A stretch of 64,000 bases of DNA. Origin: Gehongia tenuis (GTDB lineage: Bacteria > Bacillota > Clostridia > Christensenellales > NSJ-53). The DNA is taken from positions 4,982 to 68,981 of the forward strand of contig NZ_JACRSR010000007.1 of NCBI RefSeq assembly GCF_014384795.1. Reading direction: 5' to 3'. The notes beneath the pieces are model-generated. The model had not been told where the DNA came from, searched no databases, and worked only from the letters and a program-made list of their open reading frames with translations. Numbering within the stretch: position 1 is the first letter of the stretch; each line of letters opens with the position of its first letter. Both the position numbers and the translations under genes were made by a program. Positions 26,953 through 35,731 of this stretch are shown here, piece after piece.

Positions 26953-28008
26953 TTAAAACGTTGTATCCGTCATCCTTTTATACATTTCAGATAATCCAAC
27001 CCGCGGAATCCATCCCAAGGATTCAATCTTCGTTGTATCTAAAAATAAATAATGATTTGGAGGGTATTTTACATTCTCCCTGGCATTATTTTTAATCACA
27101 ACCGATGATCTTTTGGGGCCGCATAAAACTCTTGCTACCATCTCGGCCATCTCCTTGATGGAACAATAAGTTTCTTTATTCGCAACATTATAGGCCTCTC
27201 CCGATCCGCCTTCCAATAGTATCATCAAAATGGCTGACACAGCGTCCATAGTATATACATACATTCTTTCGCTTGAACCATCTGTCAGAAGAACAATATC
27301 ATCTCCTTTTTGCGCGCACCGCGCAAATTGTGCAAACACACGCCGATCTTCTCTGTCAATCCCCGGCCCAAAAGTTTGAGCAAGTCTGGCGATTTTAACA
27401 TTAACATCATATTCTGATGCGTAAGAAATACAAAGATTCTCCGCCATTCTTTTACTTTCTGGATAACAGCTGCGCACGGACAACGGATTTACATCCCCAA
27501 GATCATCCTCAGTTAAAATAGCTTTAACATGAGGAGAACCGTATACTTCCATGCTTGATAGATAAACTACCGAAGTAACGGCCTTTTGTTTTGCAAGCTC
27601 AAGTACATTTATGGTGCCTTCAAGCGAAGTCTTTATAGTTTCAACAGGGTGCTTTATAAAGGCATCGCTTTCTGTAACGCTTGCACCATGAATTATATAG
27701 TCAATTTTTTCATCAATCTTTGGCAGAGACCGTACATCGCCAATTATGAAGTCCAGGTTATGATGCGATTTAAGCAGATTTTCAAATTTAGCTTTCCCTT
27801 TCTCATAGCTTCTTGTCAAGGCCAAAACTCTGACATTAATATTTCTTTTTGCACACGAATAAACAATTGCGCCAACAACTGTTTGGCCAATTAATCCAGT
27901 GGCTCCCGTAACAAATACGGTTTTCCCTCTAAATCTCTCCCATTTTAATGCAGACTCCGTCGAAATATTTTCTAAATCTGCATGATACACATCCAATTCA
28001 GTCCACAT
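26953..28008 (-). CDS. NAD-dependent epimerase/dehydratase (extended SDR)
   Basis: A 351-residue extended SDR. GKTVFVTGATGLIGQTVVGA binds NAD(P), and DFIIGDVRS and IIHGASVTES follow. The active site has VVYLSSMEVYG and CYPESKRMAEN (YxxxK). The substrate-binding region is ARLAQTFGPG and RMYVYTMDAV. It lies directly after the cytidylyltransferase gene, so it may act on a CDP-activated sugar or alditol (inference). The start at 28008 has GAGGTGG just upstream; the TTG at 28023 is less likely. Confidence 0.87.
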   Translation of the reverse strand: MWTELDVYHADLENISTESALKWERFRGKTVFVTGATGLIGQTVVGAIVYSCAKRNINVRVLALTRSYEKGKAKFENLLKSHHNLDFIIGDVRSLPKIDEKIDYIIHGASVTESDAFIKHPVETIKTSLEGTINVLELAKQKAVTSVVYLSSMEVYGSPHVKAILTEDDLGDVNPLSVRSCYPESKRMAENLCISYASEYDVNVKIARLAQTFGPGIDREDRRVFAQFARCAQKGDDIVLLTDGSSERMYVYTMDAVSAILMILLEGGSGEAYNVANKETYCSIKEMAEMVARVLCGPKRSSVVIKNNARENVKYPPNHYLFLDTTKIESLGWIPRVGLSEMYKRMTDTTF

Positions 28009-28019
28009 TCGATACCACC

Positions 28020-28736
28020 TCAACCAAAAATCTGAGAATTTTCTCTCGCATCAACGATAGCCCGGAAAATATAAAAGTCGTTAGGAGTTGTGATTTTTAT
28101 ATTTTCTGGTGAACCTTCTACCATGTATAGTGGATAACCATAATGGCGCATCATACTCGCGCTATCAATAAATTCTTTTAAGCCTTCCTCAATAGCCTTC
28201 ATATGCGCTTCAAAGATATGTCCCAAATAAAAGCTTTGAGGAGCTTTCGCAAATACGACTTTACTTCTATCGAAGATATCCCCCAATGTTCCGTCTTCAT
28301 TTCCAACCGCAACCGTTTCCACTACATGGGACACCGTAATGGCATTCCCGTTTTTCAGCACAGATTCAATATTGAGAGATATTGTTTCCCTGTCAATTAG
28401 GGGGCGTACTCCATCATGAATTAATACCACCGTGTCATCTGGATATCTATCGTGCAACGCTCTCAACCCATGAAAGATTGACTCCTGTCCATTCGCACCT
28501 CCTGGAACAATTTCTACTACTTTCTCAATAGAAAATTTTTTGAGGAGACATTTTAGATGCTCTATCCAAGTTTCCAAGCATACAACAACTATTGCATCAA
28601 TATCTTGGTGCTTTTCAAAATGCTCCAGAGTATGGATAATGATAGGCTTCCCGTGCAATTCAAGAAACTGCTTGGGTAATGTTCTAGAATTCATTCTCTG
28701 GCCAGTGCCTCCGGCAAAAATAAGAGCGGTATTCAT
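28020..28736 (-). CDS. Cytidylyltransferase, IspD/TarI family
   Basis: A 238-residue nucleotidyltransferase. The CTP-binding N-terminus is NTALIFAGGTGQRMNSRTLPKQFLELHGKPI; then VPGGANGQESIFHGLRAL and VLIHDGVRPLI are seen. IspD makes CDP-methylerythritol for isoprenoids; TarI makes CDP-ribitol for wall polymers. The position next to a CDP-alditol transferase in a polysaccharide operon favours a TarI-like role, making an activated alditol phosphate. There is no TarJ-type reductase; an SDR follows instead. The start overlaps the previous stop by ATGA. Confidence 0.85.
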   Translation of the reverse strand: MNTALIFAGGTGQRMNSRTLPKQFLELHGKPIIIHTLEHFEKHQDIDAIVVVCLETWIEHLKCLLKKFSIEKVVEIVPGGANGQESIFHGLRALHDRYPDDTVVLIHDGVRPLIDRETISLNIESVLKNGNAITVSHVVETVAVGNEDGTLGDIFDRSKVVFAKAPQSFYLGHIFEAHMKAIEEGLKEFIDSASMMRHYGYPLYMVEGSPENIKITTPNDFYIFRAIVDARENSQIFG

Positions 28737-29932
28737 TTTTGTTCCTCTTTCATCATTCTATCCAGCATCAGTTTACATACTTTTTCACAGGCATGTCCAT
28801 CTTCAAAGTTTTGCATCCACTTGAAATAATAAGCAACATCCTGTGCGTACTTATCTTCATCAAACCGCAGTATATTCTGCGCTAGTTCCTCATTGGTTGT
28901 AGACAGAGGAAAAGGCCAGCTTGAAGGTTTTGTATACAGCCCGCGGTTCGTCTCATAATCTTTTAAATCGCTTGCAAAAATGAAGCATGGTTTTCTTGTC
29001 TGAACGAAATCCCACATCGTAGATGAATAGTCATTGATAAGAACGTCTGCCGTACACATCAATTCCTGAATATCATCATGACCCGACATATCAATGACAT
29101 TCTCTGGAATATCCTGCAACTGATCCGCAATACTTGGATGTAGCCTTAATACAAAAACCCAGTCCCCTCCAAATCTCGTGGTCAAGGCTTGAATCACTGA
29201 TTTGCTATCGATCTCATAGGGGCCAAGTTGATGCGTCAAAAAGGTATTCTCTCCCGGTGTCCTGTATGTAGGCGCATACATTACAATTTTTGCATTGGGA
29301 TCAATTCCATATTTAATTTTGATCCGTGAAGAAATATCCGAATAATCCGTAAAAAAGATGTCATTTCTTGGAAGGCCTATTTCAAGTATTTTATTGCGGT
29401 CAATCAATAGGCTCCGCTCAACAATATCCGAAAAATATTTATTGGACGATAGAAAATAAGACGTCTTGGAAGCGGTAATTTTGCAATCCTGGCGATAGAA
29501 AAAACTATCAGATGTGTCTATTCCCATTTTTTTATAGGCTCCACCCCCATGCCAGGTATTGATTACAACTTGACTTTTGCGAAAAGGTATGTATGAAATT
29601 GCACCACTTGTAGTAATAAAAAACTTTGATGTCAGCACATAATAATAGTATTTAAGCGTTCCCAGTCTAACAACAGTAATGCCTCGTGAAATGAGGCTGC
29701 TCCCATCAATTTCTTTGCCCAATGGAAATACAACTTCAAAACTCTGTGGATAGTGTTCTAATATATACTCAGCCAAATATTTTGGACTACATGCATACTT
29801 TGCATTGAAGTTTAAAATATTATTTAGCAGAAGTACTCGATTTTTTTGTACTGGAAATACCCTGAGTGGAAAAAGTAAAACCAGCATTGCTAATTTCGAA
29901 ATAAACCTGAGAAAAGGAATCATAGTATTCAT
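28733..29932 (-). CDS. CDP-glycerol/ribitol phosphotransferase family protein (TagF/TarB type)
   Basis: A 399-residue GT-B-fold transferase. Seen are VVINTWHGGGAYKKMG (the conserved WHG motif), SKTSYFLSSNKYFSDI, LEIGLPRNDIFF, VMYAPTYR and LINDYSSTMWDFVQTRKPCFIFASD (second conserved histidine/serine region). Such enzymes add glycerol- or ribitol-phosphate units from CDP donors. At 399 residues it is the short, single-domain form rather than the about 750-residue TagF. It likely uses the product of the adjacent cytidylyltransferase. Probably membrane-associated by its N-terminal hydrophobic segment. Confidence 0.88.
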   Translation of the reverse strand: MNTMIPFLRFISKLAMLVLLFPLRVFPVQKNRVLLLNNILNFNAKYACSPKYLAEYILEHYPQSFEVVFPLGKEIDGSSLISRGITVVRLGTLKYYYYVLTSKFFITTSGAISYIPFRKSQVVINTWHGGGAYKKMGIDTSDSFFYRQDCKITASKTSYFLSSNKYFSDIVERSLLIDRNKILEIGLPRNDIFFTDYSDISSRIKIKYGIDPNAKIVMYAPTYRTPGENTFLTHQLGPYEIDSKSVIQALTTRFGGDWVFVLRLHPSIADQLQDIPENVIDMSGHDDIQELMCTADVLINDYSSTMWDFVQTRKPCFIFASDLKDYETNRGLYTKPSSWPFPLSTTNEELAQNILRFDEDKYAQDVAYYFKWMQNFEDGHACEKVCKLMLDRMMKEEQK

Positions 29933-29940
29933 CCGCCCAT

Positions 29941-31074
29941 CTATCTAATATTTCTTCTCTCTACACCAAACACTTTTGCAATTTCTCTCGCAGTATGGAT
30001 GAGTGAATAACCATTTTTATAATCCTTATAGGTCTTATTCTCACCCGCCATTAACTCCTTAAACTCATCAACAGAAATACCCATCTCATTGCAAATAAAA
30101 GCCATATCCTCCATTGCTGTGTCTTCGCTGTATGGAGGACTTTTCAAAATTTCCAGGGCTTCATCACGACTAAGCTGTCCTGTTAAAATGAGACTGGAGA
30201 AGTGTGCCCTTCGCTTATCATATCCAAACTTTTTGGGAAGCCAATAGCCCTCATAAAACCGGGTAAAGATACTTTCAAAATGTTTATTCGCATAAGGTTC
30301 CCAACCAAACTCGTTTTGAAGTTCTTCAATGGCTTCTTTCTTAAAATATGGAACCAAATCCAATACTTTACATACCCGTATTCCTTTAAAATACCGGTAA
30401 TATAACCGATATTTAAACATGCCACAGAATTTCATATGCTTCAGCTGCCGCGTACCAAATCTCTTATGAATATCCTTAATTAAACGAATATCATTCTCGT
30501 GAACCCATTCGTTTGGTTCTCTAACACATTCCGTAGAGTAATTACCCCCTGTTAAAATATACTTAAAGCCGTTTTCTGCAGCAAAATTATATAAAGATGC
30601 AAAAATCATATGATCCTGAGGTGTATCCTGATAAGGCACCTGGGACTTGAAGAATGCAAGCTGGAGGTCCATCATCTCATCATGATCAATCTTGACATAA
30701 TGTACATCTACGCCAAGCTTATCAATAATCTTTTGAATATTTTTATTAGCTACATCCAGATTCCAGCATGTGTCCACAGCAAAAATAAGAGGACGTAGTC
30801 CCCACTTTTTCACTGCGCTATATGCAACGTAAGAGCTGTCTACGCCGCCGCTCAAGCCAATAAGGCAATCGTACTTTTTACCTTGGCCATCTCTTTTAAT
30901 GTTTTCAATGAGTCTATTTAACTCTTCTGCATTTCCTTGCGGATTCCAATTTGGCTTTATATTTTCATAAAAATTATGACAATGGTCGCAAACGCCCTTC
31001 TCATCAAATACAATTTTTGAGTCGCTTGTATCCATGACACAATTTGTACACACCTGGTATTTACGCGTTTCCAT
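29941..31074 (-). CDS. N-acetyl sugar amidotransferase, WbpG/WbuX-like
   Basis: A 377-residue PP-loop ATPase of the WbpG family. The N-terminal zinc ribbon has CTNCVMDTSD and CDHCHNFY, the PP-loop is LIGLSGGVDSSYVAY and the NYSTECVREPNEW segment is family-typical. These enzymes activate an N-acetyl sugar and accept ammonia from a HisH/HisF-like pair to make an acetamidino sugar, such as L-FucNAm from L-FucNAc. The capE/F/G genes next to it supply UDP-L-FucNAc. No hisH/hisF-type genes are in the window, which is unusual. Start at 31074 with TTGGAGG 8 bases upstream. Confidence 0.87.
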   Translation of the reverse strand: METRKYQVCTNCVMDTSDSKIVFDEKGVCDHCHNFYENIKPNWNPQGNAEELNRLIENIKRDGQGKKYDCLIGLSGGVDSSYVAYSAVKKWGLRPLIFAVDTCWNLDVANKNIQKIIDKLGVDVHYVKIDHDEMMDLQLAFFKSQVPYQDTPQDHMIFASLYNFAAENGFKYILTGGNYSTECVREPNEWVHENDIRLIKDIHKRFGTRQLKHMKFCGMFKYRLYYRYFKGIRVCKVLDLVPYFKKEAIEELQNEFGWEPYANKHFESIFTRFYEGYWLPKKFGYDKRRAHFSSLILTGQLSRDEALEILKSPPYSEDTAMEDMAFICNEMGISVDEFKELMAGENKTYKDYKNGYSLIHTAREIAKVFGVERRNIR

Positions 31075-31076
31075 CT

Positions 31077-32216
31077 TTATTTCCTCCAAACCATTTTATT
31101 CACAATACCGGTATAGCTCTGAATAAGCTTTATAACCTTGTTGGAGACATTTTCATCCGTATAGTTTGGCACATCCATACCCAAATCCCCATTTTTATTC
31201 ATCTCAACCGCCGTTTCAACCGCCTGTAAAACTTGGGGCGTGGTAATGCCCGCTAAAATGAAATTCCCTTTATCCAAGGCCTCTGGACGCTCTGTACTGG
31301 TACGTATACACACGGCAGGAAATGGATTGCCTATGGACTGAAAATAGCTGCTTTCTTCCGGCAGCGTTCCACTATCACTCACCACACAAAAAGCATTCAT
31401 CTGCAGATGATTATAATCATTAAAGCCGAAAGGCTTCAGTTGTCTAACATTGGGATGAAAAACAAACTGCCGCTTCTCGATATACTTGGCACTGCGTGGA
31501 TGAGTAGAGTAAATAACCGGCATCTCATATTTTTCCGCCAGTGCATTTACCGAATTCATAAGGTTAAAAAAGTTTGCTTCCGTGTCAATATTTTCCTCTC
31601 TATGGGCAGAAAGCAGAATATAATTGTCTTTTTGTAGAGACAACCTCTCCAGAACATTGCTTGAAAGTATTTGTTTTAAATTGCCGCTCAGGACTTCGGC
31701 CATGGGCGATCCCGTAACATAGGTTCGCTCTCTTGCCGTCCCTTCAAAGTTTAAATACCGTCGTGCATGCTCGCTATAACACAAATTAACATCAGCGATA
31801 TGATCTACAATTCTTCGATTTGTCTCTTCCGGCAGACATTCATCAAAGCATCTATTCCCCGCCTCCATATGAAATATTGGAATATGCAGACGTTTTGCTG
31901 CGATTGCCGACAGGCAGGAATTGGTATCTCCCAGGATCAGCAGCGCATCAGGCATCACTGTTGAAATTACGTTATAGGATTTTGCAATGATATTGCCAAT
32001 GGTCTCTCCTAGATCCTTACCTACAGCATTTAAATAATAATCCGGAGCCCGCAACCCCAACTCATTGAAAAAAATCTCGTTAAGTTCATAATCATAGTTT
32101 TGTCCCGTATGTACAAGAACGTGATCAAAATATTTATCACACTTCTTTATAACTGCAGCTAAACGAATAATTTCAGGACGGGTCCCAACAATCGTCATAA
32201 CCTTCAACTTACTCAT
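31077..32216 (-). CDS. UDP-N-acetyl sugar 2-epimerase, WecB/CapG (FnlC) family
   Basis: A 379-residue non-hydrolysing 2-epimerase. It starts MTIVGTRPEIIRLAAVI; HTGQNYDYELNEIFF, ILGDTNSCLSAIAAKR, IFHMEAGNRCFDECLPEETNRRI and the SDSGTLPEESSYF loop are all family-typical. With CapE- and CapF-type enzymes upstream it should perform the third step of UDP-L-FucNAc synthesis, rather than make UDP-ManNAc. It overlaps the previous gene by 4 bp and its end carries the ribosome site of the amidotransferase gene. Confidence 0.92.
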   Translation of the reverse strand: MSKLKVMTIVGTRPEIIRLAAVIKKCDKYFDHVLVHTGQNYDYELNEIFFNELGLRAPDYYLNAVGKDLGETIGNIIAKSYNVISTVMPDALLILGDTNSCLSAIAAKRLHIPIFHMEAGNRCFDECLPEETNRRIVDHIADVNLCYSEHARRYLNFEGTARERTYVTGSPMAEVLSGNLKQILSSNVLERLSLQKDNYILLSAHREENIDTEANFFNLMNSVNALAEKYEMPVIYSTHPRSAKYIEKRQFVFHPNVRQLKPFGFNDYNHLQMNAFCVVSDSGTLPEESSYFQSIGNPFPAVCIRTSTERPEALDKGNFILAGITTPQVLQAVETAVEMNKNGDLGMDVPNYTDENVSNKVIKLIQSYTGIVNKMVWRK

Positions 32217-33331
32217 TTAGGTGTAACCTCCAAAAAATAGGTATCCGGATGTTCCGGATCAAAGCATTCATTTGCCCACATAACCGTAACCATATCCGAG
32301 TTGCCTGTATTGGTAATGCTGTGGGTATAACCAACAGGGATATCCACCACCTGCATTTTATCCCCTGAAACATTATATTCAATGATGCGCTGTTCGTCTA
32401 TCTTTCTAAAACGAATAACTCCTTGTCCGCTAATGACTAAAAATTTTTCATTTTTAGTGTTATGCCAGTGATTTCCCTTCGTTATACCGGGATGAGAGAT
32501 ATTTATCGAGAATTGTCCGCAGCTATTTGTACGAATAAATTCGGTAAAAGAGCCGCGTTGATCCGCATGTATCGTCAGGGGATAGGCGAAATCCTCCTCA
32601 CTTAAGTAGCTTAAGTAGGTACTATAGAGCTTTTTGATAAAAGGGGACCCCATATTCGGTGCCTCTAAGTTTTTACGGCTCTCTTTAAATGAATACAGCA
32701 GATCAGCGATTTCACCCAATTTTACCCTATGTACAGGCTCCACTATACAGAATTGATTTTCTTGCTTTGCATTCCCCTCCAGAGCACAAATCAATTCTGT
32801 CACAACATCATCAATATAAACCAAATTCAGAATGACCTCAGGATCATGAACAACAATGGGCAAATCATGTGCTATATTATTGCAAAAGGTTGCAACAACA
32901 CTATTATAATTGGGACGGCACCATTTTCCAAAAACGTTGGGGAGACGATAGACATAGGTCAGATTGCCCGTTTCTTTTCCATAATCAAAAATTAGGTTCT
33001 CTCCCGCTCGCTTACTTTGGCCATAGGGATTGTCTAGGTCGGCCTGAATCGATGAAGTTACCAGCACGGGCGCGTGGCTTTGGTTTCGTTTCAATGCTTC
33101 CAATAGAGTTGCAGTAAAACCGAAATTGCCCTCCATAAATTCTTTTTGTTCTTTGGGACGGTTTATACCGGCTAAATGAAATACAAATTCACAAGATGCC
33201 GCATACTCATCCAACAATCCATCTTCTGAATCAATATCGTAGAGCAAAATATCCTTATAACCTCTATTTTTAAGCTGGGCAATCAGATTTCTGCCAATAA
33301 AACCTTTTGCACCCGTCACCAAAATTTTCAT
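32213..33331 (-). CDS. CapF/FnlB-type bifunctional reductase with C-terminal cupin
   Basis: A 372-residue, two-domain protein. The N-terminal extended SDR has MKILVTGAKGFIGRNLIAQL, FVFHLAGINRP and NPYGQSKRAGENL (YxxxK). The C-terminal cupin (about 255-372) has HPGITKGNHWHNTKNEKFLVISGQG, with the metal-binding His residues. CapF/FnlB performs C-3 epimerisation in the cupin and NADPH reduction in the SDR during UDP-L-FucNAc synthesis. Start at 33331, with GGAG 5 bases upstream, overlapping the previous gene by 4 bp. Confidence 0.93.
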   Translation of the reverse strand: MKILVTGAKGFIGRNLIAQLKNRGYKDILLYDIDSEDGLLDEYAASCEFVFHLAGINRPKEQKEFMEGNFGFTATLLEALKRNQSHAPVLVTSSIQADLDNPYGQSKRAGENLIFDYGKETGNLTYVYRLPNVFGKWCRPNYNSVVATFCNNIAHDLPIVVHDPEVILNLVYIDDVVTELICALEGNAKQENQFCIVEPVHRVKLGEIADLLYSFKESRKNLEAPNMGSPFIKKLYSTYLSYLSEEDFAYPLTIHADQRGSFTEFIRTNSCGQFSINISHPGITKGNHWHNTKNEKFLVISGQGVIRFRKIDEQRIIEYNVSGDKMQVVDIPVGYTHSITNTGNSDMVTVMWANECFDPEHPDTYFLEVTPK

Positions 33332-34356
33332 CTGCTTCTCCACGCTTTCACTTCGTTGCTAACATACTCTAAAGTCATAAGTTTTTCTTTTACCTCTTCC
33401 ACATTCAATCTTTTCGTATTGTGTGAGGTATAGGGCTCAATAGACTCAACTTCAGGATTTCCTTCAACGAAGTATTTATCGTAGTTTAAGTCGCGTCGAT
33501 CAACAGGAATACGATAATAATTTCCCTCATCCACACTCTTAATTTTTTCTTCCGTGGTCATTAATGTCTCATACAGCTTCTCTCCATGCCTCGTTCCAAT
33601 AATGCGCACTTCCGACGTGCCGCCAAACAACTCATTGACAGCTTGTGCCAAATCATGAATGGTACAAGCTGGAGCCTTCTGAATAAAAAGATCGCCAGGA
33701 TCGGCATGTTCAAATGCAAATACCACTAATTGAACCGCTTCATCAAGGCTCATCAAAAATCGAGTCATATTTGGATCGGTCACAGTTAATGGGCGGCCCT
33801 CCTTGATCTGATCAATAAACAATGGTATAACGCTGCCCCTGGAACACATAACATTTCCATAGCGTGTGCAGGTTATCGTAGTATGTTCGGCTGGTACAGT
33901 GCGGGCTTTGGCTGTTATTACTTTTTCCATCATCGCTTTGGAGATCCCCATTGCATTGATAGGATAAGCAGCCTTGTCTGTGGAAAGGCAGACAATCCGT
34001 TTTACTCCACAGTCAATGGCAGCCGTCAGCACATTGTCAGTTCCCAAAACATTAGTTTTTACAGCTTCCAACGGGAAAAATTCGCAGGAAGGCACTTGTT
34101 TTAAAGCCGATGCATGGAAGATATAATCAACACCATACATAGCGTTTTTTACGCTGGCTATATCCCGTACGTCTCCTAAGAAAAATTTTATTTTATCATT
34201 CTTGTAGAGTTTACGCATATCGTCCTGCTTCTTTTCATCCCGTGAAAAGATACGAATCTCACCAATATCTGTATCTAAAAATCCTCTTAATACAGCATTT
34301 CCAAAGCTACCCGTACCACCGGTAATCAATAAAGTTTTGTTTTGAAAAATTGACAT
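33328..34356 (-). CDS. CapE/FnlA-type UDP-GlcNAc 4,6-dehydratase (5-inverting)
   Basis: A 342-residue SDR of the polysaccharide-biosynthesis (CapD/FlaA1) family. NAD-binding TLLITGGTGSFGNAVLRGFL, IRIFSRDEKKQDDMRKLY, DYIFHASALKQVPSCEFFPLEA, CLSTDKAAYPINAMGISKAMMEKV (MxxxK active site) and TRYGNVMCSRGSVIPLF are seen. It dehydrates and inverts C-5 of UDP-GlcNAc, the first step to UDP-L-FucNAc. At 342 residues it is the short soluble form without the TM region of CapD. Start at 34356; GTG at 34365, overlapping the upstream stop, is an alternative. Confidence 0.93.
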   Translation of the reverse strand: MSIFQNKTLLITGGTGSFGNAVLRGFLDTDIGEIRIFSRDEKKQDDMRKLYKNDKIKFFLGDVRDIASVKNAMYGVDYIFHASALKQVPSCEFFPLEAVKTNVLGTDNVLTAAIDCGVKRIVCLSTDKAAYPINAMGISKAMMEKVITAKARTVPAEHTTITCTRYGNVMCSRGSVIPLFIDQIKEGRPLTVTDPNMTRFLMSLDEAVQLVVFAFEHADPGDLFIQKAPACTIHDLAQAVNELFGGTSEVRIIGTRHGEKLYETLMTTEEKIKSVDEGNYYRIPVDRRDLNYDKYFVEGNPEVESIEPYTSHNTKRLNVEEVKEKLMTLEYVSNEVKAWRSR

Positions 34357-34361
34357 CTTAT

Positions 34362-35555
34362 TCACTCGCTTTTCAATAAATTTAGTAGTGATTCAAAAAA
34401 CTGTTCCCGTCTAAAGTGTTCTTCATAATAATTTCTTCCATTCAGACCCATTTCTTGATAGGATGTAAAAGAATCAATTACCTGTGTCATAACCTGTGCC
34501 AGACCCATCGCATCATCAGCCGCAACAGCTTTACCGCACTTTGCTTCAACAATCATCTCTTGAGCGGCCCCATTAACGGCCCCGACGATCGGCTTACCCG
34601 CTGACAAATAACTCTGAGCTTTACCAGGCAGTGTCATTCCAATATAATCTCCACCCCGCAGGGTTAACAAAAAGCAATCCGCCATCCGATAAAATTCTGC
34701 CATTTCTTCGAGAGGGTGTCTGCCGTGAAAAACTATATTGTTTTCAACACCCAGCGATTTTGCAAGGTTTCTACAGTTATCCAGCTCCGATCCATCGCCC
34801 ACAATATGTACGCAAAATTTCTCCCGTGTATCCATCTTGGCAACCGCTTTTATTATGCAGTCAACATTTTGAACCAAACCAATATTTCCTGCGAATAAGA
34901 AGTCAATCACACCATTGTCTTCATATTTGCCGGTAATGTCAGCGTACAAATCTTCCGCATACTGTGGCAAATATACAATTCTGTCTTCATTAACGTCACA
35001 GACTTCTACTAAATACTGTCGAAAAGGTTTAGAAGTAATCGCAATATAATCACAGGATCGATAGATCCAGCGACTTATTTTCTTGACCAAATGATATACC
35101 GGATTGGATTCACCAACTCCCCAAGCCTTCATTGATTCCGGCCAAATGTCCAAACAATATAGAATTAACGGTTTGTTTGTTCTGCGTTTCCAGACAACCC
35201 CAGGTATGGCCTGAAATATGGGAGACGTTTGGAATACAAAAATTGCATCCGCGTCAGGCTTTTTCCCAAATTCTGCATGCAAAAAAGAGCTAATAATAAA
35301 CGATCCATAATTTAACATACGGAAAAAGATGCCAGTTCTCCGTGCAATTGTAGGCAATCGGCAAATTTGAACATCAGCTATTTTTTCATGACGTCGTCTG
35401 CCCCAATGATACTCCTTCGGGATATGGTTTGTTGTATAATCGGGCAAGCCAGTCAGTACTCGAACAGAATTACCTTTGCGAACAAGTTCACTGGCAATAT
35501 CATTAATTCTAAAATTATCCGGATAATAATTCTGCGAAATAATTTGTATCTTCAT
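34362..35555 (-). CDS. GT4 glycosyltransferase, WbuB-like (candidate L-FucNAc transferase)
   Basis: A 397-residue GT-B enzyme. Its start MKIQIISQNYYPDNFRINDIASELVRKGNSVRVLTGLPDY is typical of WbuB-type transferases that sit with fnlABC genes and are proposed to add L-FucNAc. The donor region has FAGNIGLVQNVDCIIKAV, VHIVGDGSELDNCRNLAKSLG, VVFHG-type GRHPLEEM and GKAQSYLSAGKPIVG. It is the first gene of the AT-rich operon. ATG at 35555, or GTG at 35558; the Shine-Dalgarno is weak. The specific sugar is inferred from context. Confidence 0.87.
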   Translation of the reverse strand: MKIQIISQNYYPDNFRINDIASELVRKGNSVRVLTGLPDYTTNHIPKEYHWGRRRHEKIADVQICRLPTIARRTGIFFRMLNYGSFIISSFLHAEFGKKPDADAIFVFQTSPIFQAIPGVVWKRRTNKPLILYCLDIWPESMKAWGVGESNPVYHLVKKISRWIYRSCDYIAITSKPFRQYLVEVCDVNEDRIVYLPQYAEDLYADITGKYEDNGVIDFLFAGNIGLVQNVDCIIKAVAKMDTREKFCVHIVGDGSELDNCRNLAKSLGVENNIVFHGRHPLEEMAEFYRMADCFLLTLRGGDYIGMTLPGKAQSYLSAGKPIVGAVNGAAQEMIVEAKCGKAVAADDAMGLAQVMTQVIDSFTSYQEMGLNGRNYYEEHFRREQFFESLLNLLKSE

Positions 35556-35598
35556 CACACTATAAAATCACTCTTATTGGTACACTGTTTTGGAGATA

Positions 35599-35627
35599 AG
35601 TCTATCATATTGCAGTACTTTTGGCAA
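35599..35627 (-). promoter_or_regulatory. Candidate promoter of the polysaccharide operon
   Basis: Minus-strand TTGCCA (35622-35627), 17 bp, TAGACT (35599-35604), about 45 bases before the first start. It lies inside the repeat-bounded segment, so the island appears to carry its own promoter. Confidence 0.4.
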
Positions 35628-35680
35628 CTTGTCCCCTTTGTATACAAATCTCGATAAATCCTCAACCATTCATTTTTGCT

Positions 35681-35711
35681 AAAGAAAAAGACGAACATAA
35701 CGTTCGTCTAA
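35681..35711 (+). repeat. 31-bp flanking repeat, right copy; also the terminator of the suf genes
   Basis: Direct repeat of 24080-24110 with one difference. On the minus strand AGACGAAC...GTTCGTCT is a complete 8-bp stem with a 5-base loop followed by TTTTTC, 20 bp after the sufB-like stop. Confidence 0.87.
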
Positions 35712-35731
35712 TTTTGGCAATATGCCGGATT

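Noticed and set aside
28020..28736. Housekeeping ispD of the isoprenoid pathway
   Set aside because: Cannot be excluded by motifs, but the AT-rich operon context with a CDP-alditol transferase makes a wall-polymer role more likely.
24080..35711. Integrative element with attachment sites
   Set aside because: Although direct repeats bound the cluster, no integrase, excisionase, transposase or tRNA target is present; both repeats are terminators. Recombination at terminators is the more careful reading.
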